This document shows, piece after piece, positions 1-10,270 of a stretch of DNA of 64,000 nucleotides. Where the stretch lies: NCBI GenBank assembly GCA_028386065.3, contig JAKUCV010004235.1, forward strand, positions 62,001-126,000. Reading direction: 5' to 3'. Source of the DNA: Turnera subulata. Its lineage: Eukaryota > Streptophyta > Magnoliopsida > Malpighiales > Passifloraceae. The notes under the pieces are model-generated. The model did not search any database. It saw only the letters and a program-made list of their open reading frames with translations, and had not been told where the DNA came from. A program made the position numbers and the translations under genes. Within the stretch, counting starts at the first letter, position 1. Every line of letters starts with the position of its first letter.

Positions 1-1079
1 GCAAAGATTGCTCATCAAAGATAGACCACTCGGTTGACCATGTCATCATCAACAAAAGGGATATAGAAGCATCTGGGCACATTGCCTCCATCTATTTTCA
101 ATGGGATGTCCATTCATACATCCACCTTGACTTGATTGAACAATCCATCCATCAAAACCTTTTATGCTCATACTTGGGGTCCTAGTTAGAATTTGAGGTG
201 GATGGGTTCATGGTCATTGGGGATCTTTCTCTTTGAAGCTTTTGTGATTTTGATGGGATAACTCGCTTTTTCTTAAATTGCGTAACTTTAACCTTAGCTC
301 GAATGGATTTCAATGCTCATACATCATACTAGGGGCATTTACATTTAAATGCACTACGCCTAGATAGAAAGCACACACATCCAAACATACATGTAGAAGC
401 TAACCCTCATAAATTGAGAAGATAAACACATCGTAGATATGCTCATGCATCACTTACATGGATTCCTCGAGAAGGTAGACTTGGTTGAGGACAAATGATC
501 AATGAAAATAACAACATCATAAATTCATCACTTGAAGTAGACTCACATTTCCTGGGGTTGATGACTGGAGGGGCATGGCTTGTCCAAATCTCTAGGTGAC
601 TCTATCTGTAGAATAACGGGCATGCCATGCCCTCACCTGAGGTGTAGACATTATGATCACCTATAGACTCTAATGGCACAGCGACCCCCAGCTTTTGATT
701 GATGTTGGGAATATGATGTAACGGGGATGCTACCCCTTGATGTGATTTGTTTTCCAAGGGGCTTGGCGGGCTAATTTATTCAAACTAGATAGGTTACCTA
801 TTTGACCATGGGTTGGGACACCTCAGATAATTCTAAACCAGGGGCATACTAGACCTCACCTTTCTAGAGCCATGACTAGATGATGCTGGGGGCATCACGC
901 CCTACCTCGAGAGAATTCAACCAGGGGCAAGACACACCCCATTTCCTTCACACACACTAGGGGACCCGTGAGCACGAGAGACAAGAGCCATAGACAACCC
1001 ATCAAACCCGGTTAGAAGACATAGGGGCATGTGATCCAGACCACCTAGCCGTGAAGTGACACCCACCTTTCAAGCCTTT
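1..1079. other. Unassigned non-coding DNA
   Basis: No long ORF, splice-linked exon series or terminal repeat was recognised. The text has short recurring phrases (ggggcat..., catgcc..., taggggcat) that read like old, diverged tandem or dispersed repeat sequence. It leads directly into the minisatellite to its right. Confidence 0.5.
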
Positions 1080-1579
1080 CCCTGAACCGACAAGACAATG
1101 AGAGAATATGAGGGAACCTAGATGAGAGAAAACCTTGAGGGAATCCAGATATAAGGGAACCAGATGAGAGTGAACCTTGAGGGGAATGAGACAAACCAGA
1201 CACGAGGGAACCCAGATGAGAGAAAACCTTGAGAGAAACCAGACATGAGGGAACCCAGATGAGGGAATCAAGATATGGGGAGAGCAAACCCAAAGCTAGG
1301 ACCCAATTCCTGCAAACCTTGAGTGGAGCCCAGAACAAACCAGAAGAGAAACTAGAAGTGAGGGAACCCAGATGAGGGAAGACCATGAGGGAATCCAAAA
1401 AATCTTGAGGGAAACCAGACATGAGCAAAGCCAGATGAGAGAAAATCTTGAAGAAATCCAGATGTGAGGGAACCCAGATGAGAGTAAACCTTGGGGCGAA
1501 TGAGACAAACCAGATGTGAGGGGAACCACGAGAGAAGCAAACCCAGATGTGAGCAAACCCAAACATGAGGGAAACTAGG
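1080..1579. repeat. Degenerate minisatellite array
   Basis: Units of roughly 30-45 bases built on gagggaacccagatgagag, aaaaccttgag and gaaaccagacatgag recur about a dozen times with small changes. Some units instead read ggagagcaaacccaaagc, followed by aggacccaattcctgcaaacc. Because units are in near-multiples of three and lack minus-strand stops, long false ORFs appear on the minus strand with repeated W-V-P-S-x-L-V-S-L-K-V-F-S-H-L-G-S-L peptides. The array resumes at 3675 on the other side of a solo LTR, so it was split by an insertion. Confidence 0.8.
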
Positions 1580-3674
1580 TGTAACGCCCCGATTTTTCAT
1601 AATTAATTTATGAAATTTCTGGAATTTTAAATTCCAATTTTGCACTCGAGATATTTCCTAGTTTTTGGACAAGAAATTTATTCTTTTTCTTTGAATTATT
1701 TCTTTAATGATAGTTTTTTCTTGAGTTGGGCTTTCGTTGGAGTTAAATCAGGTTTTGGAGTTGAAACTCAAGGTTTGGTGTAGTTTTAACCAAAACGACA
1801 TAGTTTTGGGAGGGTGTAGACAAAAAGTTAGGGGAGGCTTGCGTTTTGACCTAAGGAAGAAGGGTTGACCACGCCTGTGATCAAAACGGCGGCAATTTGA
1901 TTGCGGCTGGCCATAACCCTAACCCTAAGTATTTATTCTTTCTTTTCTCTCTCTCCTCACTTTTCCTTTCTTTTCTTTTCTTCTTTTCTCCCTGAGTCAG
2001 CTGCGCATCTCCCTCCCTCTTCTTTGTTTCCTTTTATTTCTTTTTCCTTCCTCCTCCTTCCGACGAGATGATGCCGCCTCTATCTCCTCTTCCTCATGCG
2101 GCCGCCGCCATTTAGCATCAGCAGAGGGAGTGGACCCGTTTATGGTGGGCTGTGACGAAGGACCCGAGGTTCCTCTCGGAGTGTACGCATGCGACGAGGC
2201 TCGGTTCTGGTCGAGCTGTCATGCCGATAGTCCGGTAAGTCGACGCTTCCCTTCGTTCTCCTCTTCTCTTCTCCAGTTCTTGCTGTATGATCGATTGGGT
2301 CCAATCGGGCACTGATTTTTGTTTTTGTGGATGTTTCTCCGGTGGTGGTTTGTGTGTTGTTGGATCGTGTGTGTTGCGGTTTTGGATGGTGGTGCGGGTT
2401 GTGTTGTTTTGTAACCGGCAGAGGGGTTGCTGGGTTTGATGGATCTGAGACTAGGGGTGAATGGGTTTGTTCCGGTAGTGAGCTCCGGTGGTCGGCGTGG
2501 TTGCTTCCGGCAGTGAGTTTGTGAGTCCCGAGCGTGGGACGTTGCTGGGAATTGAGGCTTCAGTGCACAGATCCGATCTCTGGCTTCTGAAGCTGCGTTG
2601 CACCGGTAAGAACCCGTCCTGTCTTTCTTCTTTTCGAGTTGTTCTTGGTGTTCTATATTGGGATGGGTTGTTGTTTTGACTTGGGTTGATGTTTTGGAAT
2701 CAGCAGATTGGTTGAGTTGTGTTCATTGGGTTCTGTGAATTTTTCCGGCAAGCTCTGCCTGGAATCCTGCTTCTCGGGTTCCTGTTCCGATGAGTTGGGT
2801 ACGGGTTCCGGTGGATAGAACTTTCTTCGACACGTCACGGTACTACTCCCGATGAAGACATGCATTTGTACCTTGTTTATATGGCATGTATTAAGTTAAA
2901 CGTCTATGAACGTGTATATCGTTGTATCAGGATTAGTGGAAAGCCGTGTGTAAGAAATGAGAGGCGTGGCCGGTTTTTCCGACACGGGTAGAACCTTTAG
3001 GACGGATAGCTCGGGCTCGGGTAAAAACTTTTAAACGAGAGTTAGACAAAATCGGGCCCAGGCCTAGTAATAGGATGATATGACCCAAACTTCTGGACTT
3101 AAAATAAGGTTGCTTGAGCCCAAGGACTTGTGAGGATTTAATAGTGGATTTTGATGATTTGGACTCCCAAAGGCGTTGTGGATCAGGAATGCATCCAAGT
3201 AATTGTGCCTACTTTCCTCGCGGATGGATCCTTAGGTTGACACTTCATATGTTTTCATTTATCGTTGGATTTTGTTATTAATTTCTGCTGCATAACTTAT
3301 CGGGATGCTAATCGTGGATCAGGAATGCATCCAAGTAATTGTGCCTACTTTCCTCGCGGATGGATCCTTAGGTTGACACTTCATATGTTTTCATTTATCA
3401 TTGGATTTTGTTATTAATTTCTACTGCATAACTTATCGGGATGCTGTTTTGTTGTATTTGGATTTGAGCACTTGCTATTCTGGTTGACTGCCGGTGTTAA
3501 CTTGGCTTGTTAAGTCTGATTTATCTTATGAGTCTTTTAGTATCCCGATGATTAATTTGAAAAGTTGATGAGTTTTTCTACACGAAGTTTTGGCATCCCT
3601 GGACTCGAGGGCATTTTGGTCTTTCTATTATTATTTATATTTTGGTACTTTGTTCTTGGGATGCGGTCGTTTCA
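1580..3674 (+). mobile_element. Solo LTR, Tekay/Del-like Ty3/gypsy family
   Basis: The sequence starts TGTAACGCCCCGATTTTTCA and ends ATGCGGTCGTTTCA. The same start and end are found, diverged, in the 3.06 kb LTR at 28413-31476 on the opposite strand, which is followed there by a primer-binding site, gag and protease. Shared blocks include the CTTTCGTTGGAGTTAAATC segment near the start and the GGCATTTTGGT...ATTTATATTTTGGTACTTTG stretch near the end. No internal retrotransposon sequence adjoins it, and the same minisatellite lies on both sides, so this is a solo LTR left by LTR-LTR recombination. A clean 5-bp target duplication is not visible (ctagg versus ccacg), so one edge may be eroded. ORFs within it are incidental. 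Confidence 0.8.
3178..3445 (+). repeat. 136-bp tandem duplication inside the solo LTR
   Basis: The block beginning gtggatcaggaatgcatcc is repeated head-to-tail with a period of 136 bases (3178 and 3314). The two copies differ at only a few positions, so the duplication is much younger than the divergence between this LTR and its relative at 28-31 kb. Confidence 0.9.
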
Positions 3675-3953
3675 CCACGGGGAGAGCAAACTCAGAGCCG
3701 AGGCCCAGTCCTCGCTAACCATGAGATAAGGGGAACCAGAAAACAAGAGAGGAGTGAACCAGAAGTCGGGACTCAGTTCCCGCAAACTTCGAGGCATAAA
3801 CCAGAAGCCGAGACCTAGTTCCTACAAACCTTGAGAAGAGCCCAGAGCAAACCAGACGAGAAAAAAAACCTTGAGGGAAACCAGATATGAGGGGAACCAG
3901 AATTAGGATATCCAGAAGCCGGTACCCAGCTCCCGCAAACCTTGAGAGACACC
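3675..3953. repeat. Right part of the split minisatellite
   Basis: The ggggagagcaaactcagagcc, gcaaaccttgag and gaaaccagatatgagg units seen at 1080-1579 reappear here directly after the LTR end. This shows that the solo LTR is inside the repeat array. Confidence 0.75.
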
Positions 3954-4248
3954 GAGTACCCAGGGAGGACGATAAAATCCCTAGTTAGCAAAGATGAGAC
4001 GATTCTTTGTTAACGACTCGATGGATGAGATGATTCTATCACAGACACACTGAGTACCCAAGGAGGACGATAAAATCCTTAGTTAGCAAAGATGAGTTGA
4101 TTCTTTGTTAACGACCCGATGGATGAGATGATTCTATCACAGACACACTGAGTACCCCAGAGAGGACGATAAAATCCTTAGTTAGCAAATATGAGATGAT
4201 TCTTTGTTGACGATCTGATAGATGAGATGATTCTATCACAAACAAACC
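3954..4248. repeat. Three 98-bp tandem repeat units
   Basis: Units start gagtaccca at 3954, 4052 and 4150. Each contains gaggacgataaaatcc, ttagcaaagatgag, gattctttgttaacgac and gatgagatgattctatcaca. The internal gatgagatgattct word recurs outside the array near 8535-8600, on the other side of the Harbinger element, which supports the idea that the transposon landed inside this repeat field. Confidence 0.9.
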
Positions 4249-4290
4249 GAGTCCCTTAGGCTGCGTTTGGTTGCAGAACAAGATGGGACG

Positions 4291-4335
4291 AGACTGGATG
4301 GGACTGGACTGGATTGGACTGGACTGGACTGGACT
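4291..4335 (+). repeat. GGACT pentanucleotide tract, subterminal
   Basis: About nine repeats of actgg/ggact sit just inside the left terminal inverted repeat of the Harbinger element. Subterminal short repeats in such elements can be transposase-binding sites; that role here is inference. Confidence 0.8.
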
Positions 4336-4510
4336 GTGTCCTCGGAAGCTGTTTGGTATGCTATGGACAGGAACTGTTGTCCTGTCCTATAGGATGTTTG
4401 GTGTCTATGGACAACTGTGGACTAAACTGTATAATATCTATTTTGCCCCTGATACAATATTAATGTGTTGTTTACTGTTTTCGATACATGTCACCACCAA
4501 TAAATATGTA

Positions 4511-4820
4511 GACCAACAAGGAAGGGTCTAAAATTATTAGGGAGGCCAATTTTGTGGATATTTAGACATTTTTAATGTAACTCTTACATGTTTTAATATT
4601 TTTAAGAAATTAAAAAAAATCAAAGGGAAGTAATTAGGATGGAGAATGTCTTAATATTAAAAATATAGACCAACAAACTAGTGTGTAAAATTATTAGGGA
4701 GACCAATTTTGTGAATATTTAGACATTTTTAATGTAACTCTTACATGTTTTAATATTTTTAAGAAATTGCAAAAAAATCAAACGAAAGTAATTATAATTG
4801 AGAACGCCTTAATATTAAAT
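4511..4820. repeat. 157-bp tandem duplication inside Harbinger element
   Basis: The block gaccaacaa...aaattattaggga...ccaattttgtg...atttagacatttttaatgt is present twice, with a period of 157 bases (4511 and 4668). The copies differ by point changes and small indels. It lies between the left end and the small ORF and is non-coding. Confidence 0.85.
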
Positions 4821-4895
4821 ACGAAATATGTTAGATAGAGTAGAAATACCATGTTAGATGTTCTATATTTGACATGAAGAATAAAAAGGATGCAA

Positions 4896-5270
4896 TTACA
4901 AATACTTAATAACCGTCATCACAACTAATGCTAACACAAAGCCAATAGTTATATGCTTGTACTTTTGATTTTCCATAACAATGGAATTCATGTCCACCAT
5001 CCTAGGTTGGCTTTCCTCCTTGGTTGAAGTTGATGGCATGATATCTTGTAGAGTTGAATTTGTGGGTGATTCATTCATGAATGCTTGGAAGTTGTCACGA
5101 ACCCAACGTTTTTCACTCAACACATACGCTGCTTGTGCCTCTTGCAAAGTCTTGTATCCTTTAAAACTCGCATGCGGGAATGAATCAGTGACCATCTTCA
5201 CATCGTCCCAATTATCATACACGCCATTACGATGACCATTAAACACAGCATAGTATTTGTATCGTGTCAT
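4896..5270 (-). CDS. Viroplasmin/RNase H1-N-like domain protein with C-terminal membrane helix
   Basis: This is an intact 124-residue ORF inside the Harbinger element, transcribed in the same direction as the transposase and about 570 bases downstream of it. Residues 4-50 (KYYAVFNGHRNGVYDNW ... FKGYKTLQEAQAAY) match the caulimovirus viroplasmin / RNase H1 N-terminal fold: the Y-Y-A-V-x-x-G start, the aromatic W, and the F-K-x-Y-x-T-x-x-E-A motif. In known proteins this domain binds RNA/DNA hybrids or double-stranded RNA. There is no RNase H catalytic domain. Residues 51-100 are polar. The last ~18 residues (IGFVLALVVMTVIKYL) form one hydrophobic helix, as in tail-anchored membrane proteins. 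The start ATG is the first in frame. Its position suggests it replaces the Myb-like second gene; a function in transposition is inference. Confidence 0.7.
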   Translation of the reverse strand: MTRYKYYAVFNGHRNGVYDNWDDVKMVTDSFPHASFKGYKTLQEAQAAYVLSEKRWVRDNFQAFMNESPTNSTLQDIMPSTSTKEESQPRMVDMNSIVMENQKYKHITIGFVLALVVMTVIKYL

Positions 5271-5841
5271 TGATTAAACCTACAAATACCAAAATCTGTC
5301 ACAAGTATTAGTTGCAAAAGAAATCCAATAATGTCTGTAGCCAAACAATATCCATTCACTTGCATTGCATCATAACCGTCATAATATCAAAAACTAGCAC
5401 AAATCAACCAAGATACCAACAGCAACAATCAACCAAGATACCAACAAAAACAATCAATAACATAATTGCCACATAAACATTCATTGCATCATAATCATCA
5501 TAACCAAGCCGGACAATATCCAAAAATATCCACAAATCAACCACAATAGACATAACTAGGCTGCCACTAACTAATAAAATTACCCTACTAAGTAAGATTA
5601 AAGTTCCAAAAATACATCAACCACCAATGTTCACATTGTAATGAAATGTCAGTAACAATAAGACAATAAAATGTCCAAATAATACAAACAATCACCTCAT
5701 CATGTCCATACAAATCCCAAGAATAAAAATAAAATAAGTCATACAAATGTTTAAGGAAACAATTCTGAAAGTAATATAAAGCTGCAACTTAATTAAGAAA
5801 CAACAATACCAACAACAATCCCAACAACATTATTAAAAAAT
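5271..5841. other. Spacer between the two Harbinger genes
   Basis: AT-rich, with many short caaccaagataccaaca-like repeats. No ORF, exon or hairpin terminator-like structure was recognised. It probably holds the 3' UTR of the transposase and the promoter of the small downstream ORF. Confidence 0.5.
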
Positions 5842-7192
5842 TCAGAGATTTCCGCGAGCATTCTGCCACTCTTGGTACATTTGCTGTGCCAATTCATCCC
5901 TCTCCCTAGACCACTCATCTGTGGCATGAACCGAATCAATCATTTCAGGAGTCTCATTCTCCTCATCTCCTTCATTCACATTTCCTTCAGCTACATTAGG
6001 ACTATCTTCCTCAGGGTCACTTGACATGACAGTCCTAATAAAATTATGGAGCATGCAACATGACATAATGATGCGACCCTAAGTCTTAATTGGGTAAAAT
6101 GAGGGACTCCTCAATATAGCCCACCTTTTTTTAAGCAGACCGAATGCCCTTTCAATCACATTCCTTGCCTGAGCATGTTTTAAATTGAAATACTCCTCAT
6201 AATTCCTAGGCAGCCTTGTCCTCGACCCACTTGCAGCCCATTCTTTCAGTTGGTATCGAACAACACGATATGGGGCCAAAAATCCGGGGCCATTAGTATA
6301 GCCGGCATCCACTAAATAATAATTACCTAAAATAGTTCAAGTTAAGTTAAATTTTATCAATATATAGCACTGAAATAGTTTTTCTTCTTAAATTTTTTTT
6401 TCAGCCAAAAGACACCTACCAACAGGCACTTGTAATCCATTAGGCCTTGACACAGCATCACGTAGGACCCTTGGATCAGAGGCAGAACCCTCCCAACCAG
6501 TAAACACCAAGACAAAATTCATTTCACGATTACAAACACCTAGCACATTCATTAAAATTCTTCCTTTTCTGGTTCTGTACCTTGGTTTATCTTGATCAAG
6601 AACTGTGACATCTATATAAGTTCCATCTAAAGCACCTAAGCAGCCCTAAAACATCATTTGACAATGAAAATATAAGTAAGTATTATTTGTAATTTATAAG
6701 TAACAAACACTGGAAAACTATGATATGACTCATTACCTTAAACCATTTCCACCTTGAATCAGAGTAATTCTCAGGGACTGGCTCTGGTTTTACAAGCAAT
6801 TCTTTGTGTAGTCTTATCACAGAACGTATGACTCGGTTAAAGTGTCTGCTAATGGTTTCACTTGACCTACCAAACCTATTCTGAAGGGTTCTATTCTTTT
6901 GGTGGTGAGCTAGTATGTGAACAAAAGTCAAAACCTGCTCCTCTATGGTTACACTCCCGTTGGATTCTAACCCACCTTTGACCCTCAACAATTCACACAG
7001 CATTGCAAAAGCATTGATATCCATCCTCACATTCGAATTACACCTCACATCAGAAGCTCTAACCATACCATCAATGACATTCCTCCTAGTCTGATAAACA
7101 GAAAATGTCCTTTCCCCTAAAGCTGAATTTCTACGCCTTTCAACTCTCCTATGATGATACATGAGAATCAACAATGCACAATTCAGGAGCAT
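5842..7192 (-). pseudogene. Harbinger transposase (DDE_Tnp_4), one nonsense codon
   Basis: Three exons can be traced on the minus strand. Exon 1 (7192-6737) carries the N-terminal helix-turn-helix-like region (FGRSSETISRHFNRVI). Exon 2 (6645-6420) carries GALDGTYIDV, with the first catalytic Asp, and GWEGSASDPRVL. Exon 3 (6326-5842) carries LVDAGYTNGPGFLAPYR, with the second Asp, and RNVIERAFGLLKKRWAIL, with the catalytic Glu. Both introns have GT...AG borders (6736-6646 and 6419-6327). A TAG stop at 6081-6079 lies between the Glu motif and the conserved MSCCMLHNFI segment. A single C-to-T change in a CAG codon would explain it, so this copy probably cannot make full-length protein. The start is uncertain: I chose the Met before LLNCALLILMYHHRR, because the upstream sequence reads like an intron or leader. 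Confidence 0.85.
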
Positions 7193-8255
7193 GTCAAATT
7201 GATGCCAAGTGAATACGAAAAATTCTAAACACTGTTGCGCAAGCTTCGCCTTTCTTCCATCTATACCAACCAACAACCATGAATAAGAATCAACTACACA
7301 CACCAACTAAGCATGAAACAAGTATACACACCAATATCTAAGCAAGCAACAAATAAACACAACAACAACCACAATTTAAATACAAGAAATCCAAACATAA
7401 TCGCAATACCAACAATTCAAATTTAAACGACATATATGACTGATGGTAATAAATTCATACCTTGTCAAAAACCCAGCAACGCCTCACTGCATCGAAAGAT
7501 AACAGTATTAGTAAGAAAGAACAGTGAATTGCGAAAATGGGAGAGAAAACAATTGGGAGAATCAGCCAAATTAAGGTTTCAAAATTAGGGTTTCAAAACA
7601 ATTTGGGCAATTGCTAAATTAGGGTTACTGTCTCTGGGCAATTTGGGGATCAAACGCAACTGGGCTTCAGTGTAGCAAAATTCGAGGAGAAGAAGTGAAG
7701 AAGAGCAGAGAAAAGCAACAGACGACAACAAAAACCTAGAACGCAAAACCCAGAACGCAAACCCTAACCCATAAGCAACAAAAGAGCAAAGAAAAGCAAC
7801 AGAAGAAGAAGGTATAGAAGTAGAAGAACCCAGAACACAAAACCCAGAAGCTACAAATCCTAACCCAAAAGAAAGAAACCCCATAACCCGAAGAACACAA
7901 AAGTGAACCAAACCCCCATAACACCACAACAAAGAAATCAAGCAATACACTAACAAGTTGAGGAAATCAAAACCAAAAAAGTGATACACGAACCCTTTTA
8001 GCCACGAACACAACAACTCCCTTTGTTACACCGCAAGCCTGTCAAATCGAACGAGACATGGTAAATGGAAGCAAAAATTAAGAGGGATCTAGTGGGGAAA
8101 TGGAAGGAAAAAGAAATCAGGGGGAGACGGAAGTGAATCTGGAGTGAAATTGAAGAGAGAAGAGAAGAGCAAAGCATACTAGAAAGAGGAAGAAGAGAGA
8201 GAGTGTGCGGCGCAACAAATGGGAGAGGAGAGTAGGGTTTCGGCCTTTTATTTGC
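7193..8255 (-). other. Leader and promoter side of the Harbinger transposase
   Basis: Non-coding sequence upstream of the transposase, rich in aacaacaa and agaagaag runs. Open frames on the minus strand (around 7585-8016) are low-complexity F/L/S-rich translations with no recognisable domain. A 5' leader intron is likely, given the intron-like sequence just upstream of the transposase start. Confidence 0.45.
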
Positions 8256-8502
8256 TGCTAGGGTTATGAGGGTTAGTTTTGGGTTAATGAAATTTCAGCA
8301 GGGATAGAATCGGGATATAAAAAGCTTGTCTCGTCCATGCCCGTTGTGTCCACTCGAAATGGAGGGGACAAAAATTTGCAAAATTTGTCCCTCCGTGTCC
8401 CTCCGTGTACCATTCACGCGTCCCCGTCGAAGGCGCATCAAACGCGGGACAAAATGGCTTGTCCTGTCCCATCCCCATGTATCCCATGTACCAAACTGTG
8501 CC

Positions 8503-8676
8503 TTAAAGAGGGCAATAAATGTTTAAAAACCTTGGGATGAGATGATTTTCGAACCCCGAGATAAGATGATTCTCGGCAACCAACAACCTTCAGGAAGAGA
8601 TGATTCTTGAAGTGGTGCATGGGGTGCTCCAACCATTGGCACACACCTCTTACATCACACCAAACAAATTTGGTTG
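8503..8676. repeat. Host repeat flanking the transposon
   Basis: Contains gatgagatgattttcg, gataagatgattctcgg and gaagagatgattcttgaag. These are short diverged copies of the word that also lies in the 98-bp repeats to the left of the Harbinger element. Confidence 0.6.
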
Positions 8677-10208
8677 TGTAAGTTTCCGGTCATGCTAAAC
8701 AGACAATCTAAACGCAACAAATGCACAACGGAAACCCGAAAACCCATGAAGGATCCAAGTGAAGCAACTAAATCGAACAACAAAAACAAACATACCTAGA
8801 ACGGTTAGGATCTTTCACCTAACTGAAGAACCGAATCAGCTAGAGCCAGAAGGATATCCTGCTTCTCTACGGTATCCACACGAACCGTGATGTCAAGCCG
8901 AAAATCGTCACACAATGACCAACTCGAGCTCTCCCGAAACGCGGTGCTAGCTGCGGAAATCCAGGGGCTTTGTGGTGTGTTTTTGTTCTTCTTTCTTTCT
9001 CAAAGAAAGGAAGTGTTTGTGTGTGTTCTTACTGGTCTGAAAAACACTCTCAAGACTCACAAAAAACCAGAATGCAATAGTGGAGAAGAGTAATCAGATT
9101 ACCCACTTTAATTAGTGCTAAAAGACAATGGGTAATGGCAAACATAATGGCCCATTCCAAACATGATTATGTCTCCACATAATCTTGTCTCCACTAATGT
9201 ATAAACACACATCACAGCAATAATTTGGTCTAATAATTCTGGCAATTACTGAACCAAACCAGCCCAAAACGATCCTGGTCCAACCACGATCCAACCGCAG
9301 TCCAACCACACCCAGTCGAACGATGGTCCAACCACGGTTCAACCACCTGCTCGAATCAACGGTTCTATGTATGTGACCCTGTAGGCACTTGTAACGTCCG
9401 ACAATAATTGTAAAATCTCATTTTACAATTATAAGCAAAGAGCGGCGTCTAGCAACACATCATTGCTACCCGAACGACAAGATCAGTACTGATTCTATAT
9501 GCCTCGGAACATGTCATCGTCCTTTCGCCCCATTATCAAGATTAAACCGAGACATGGAAAACATCAATCTCGTATATGTTTAATCTTAGTTTCTTGATCC
9601 CCGAGTTAACTGTGTAAAACGAATCCTAATGATATCACCATATCATATAATCCGAGCATGGCCATGCATTTACAATTCAACTCTATCAAGAGGCCCAACT
9701 GATAATATACCCGTTATATGGGTCGGACGAATCCCATCTTGATCAATCAAAACCCACTACAAATTTATCATATACCCAATGATTACCCTTAAGACCACTC
9801 AGTTACGGATGACTAGGAATAATATCAAAGTATACGACTCATATGCTGGGAACCTTGATGATCTCAGGTCTAAGGACAATACATATAAAAGAACCACTAA
9901 TGACTATCATATAACGTTCCATGTAGGGTTCTTATGTGGGTCAGTCCAGTCCACAAGTTCTCTAACTTGTACCCGTATGTAGAATTCATATCTCATATAA
10001 TTCTCAACATACGCTAGTCTTAATTTATTATTACAACCCATCCATAATAATAATCGACTAGGGACATTTTAAAAATGCAAAGTATTCTAGGGTTATAAAT
10101 ATGTGCAAGCGATTATCTCATAACCATACTTATTGGAATAACCTTAATGTATATACATGACTACAAACAATCATCCATTGATTGGCGTTTGGGCATATTA
10201 CACTAACA
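8677..10208 (-). mobile_element. Solo LTR of Ty1/copia family 'A/B/C'
   Basis: Read on the minus strand it begins TGTTAGTGTAATATGCCC and ends ACTTACA (plus-strand start TGTAAGTTTCCGG). It is homologous over its length to the two LTRs of the copia element at 17141-24865. Near-identical blocks include acggtatccacacgaaccgtg, gcaaagagcggcgtctagca and acatacgctagtcttaattt. The flanks ggttg (8672-8676) and ggctg (10209-10213) match at four of five bases, fitting a 5-bp target duplication. No internal element sequence remains. Short TCCAACCACGG-type repeats occur at 9277-9350. Confidence 0.85.
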
Positions 10209-10270
10209 GGCTGTTCTTTTCTTGGGTTGTTTTGTCCTTAGTTTCTAAGGACTCATCAACGAGGGGCATT

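Larger units (their letters stand above)
4259..8502 (-). mobile_element. PIF/Harbinger DNA transposon, structurally complete
   Basis: The element starts GGCTGCGTTTGG after TTA (4256-4258) and ends CCAAACTGTGCC before TTA (8503-8505). The imperfect terminal inverted repeats match at 9 of 12 bases and the 3-bp TTA duplication is the superfamily's signature. Subterminal regions at both ends are rich in GGGA(T/C)GGGAC-like words in inverted orientation. Inside, on the minus strand, are a transposase with D, D and E motifs (5842-7192) and a small second ORF (4896-5270). In typical plant PIF/Pong elements the second gene is a Myb-like DNA-binding protein; here it is a viroplasmin-like domain instead. 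Length 4,244 bp is normal for autonomous members. Confidence 0.9.

Noticed and set aside
1002..1645. Four overlapping minus-strand ORFs up to 173 residues
   Set aside because: They are read-through of minisatellite units with the same W-V-P-S / F-S-H-L-G-S peptides in several frames; no protein domain.
7585..8016. 143-residue F/L/C-rich minus-strand ORF upstream of the transposase
   Set aside because: Low-complexity aacaacaa/agaagaa sequence; no conserved domain; overlaps a second frame of equal quality.
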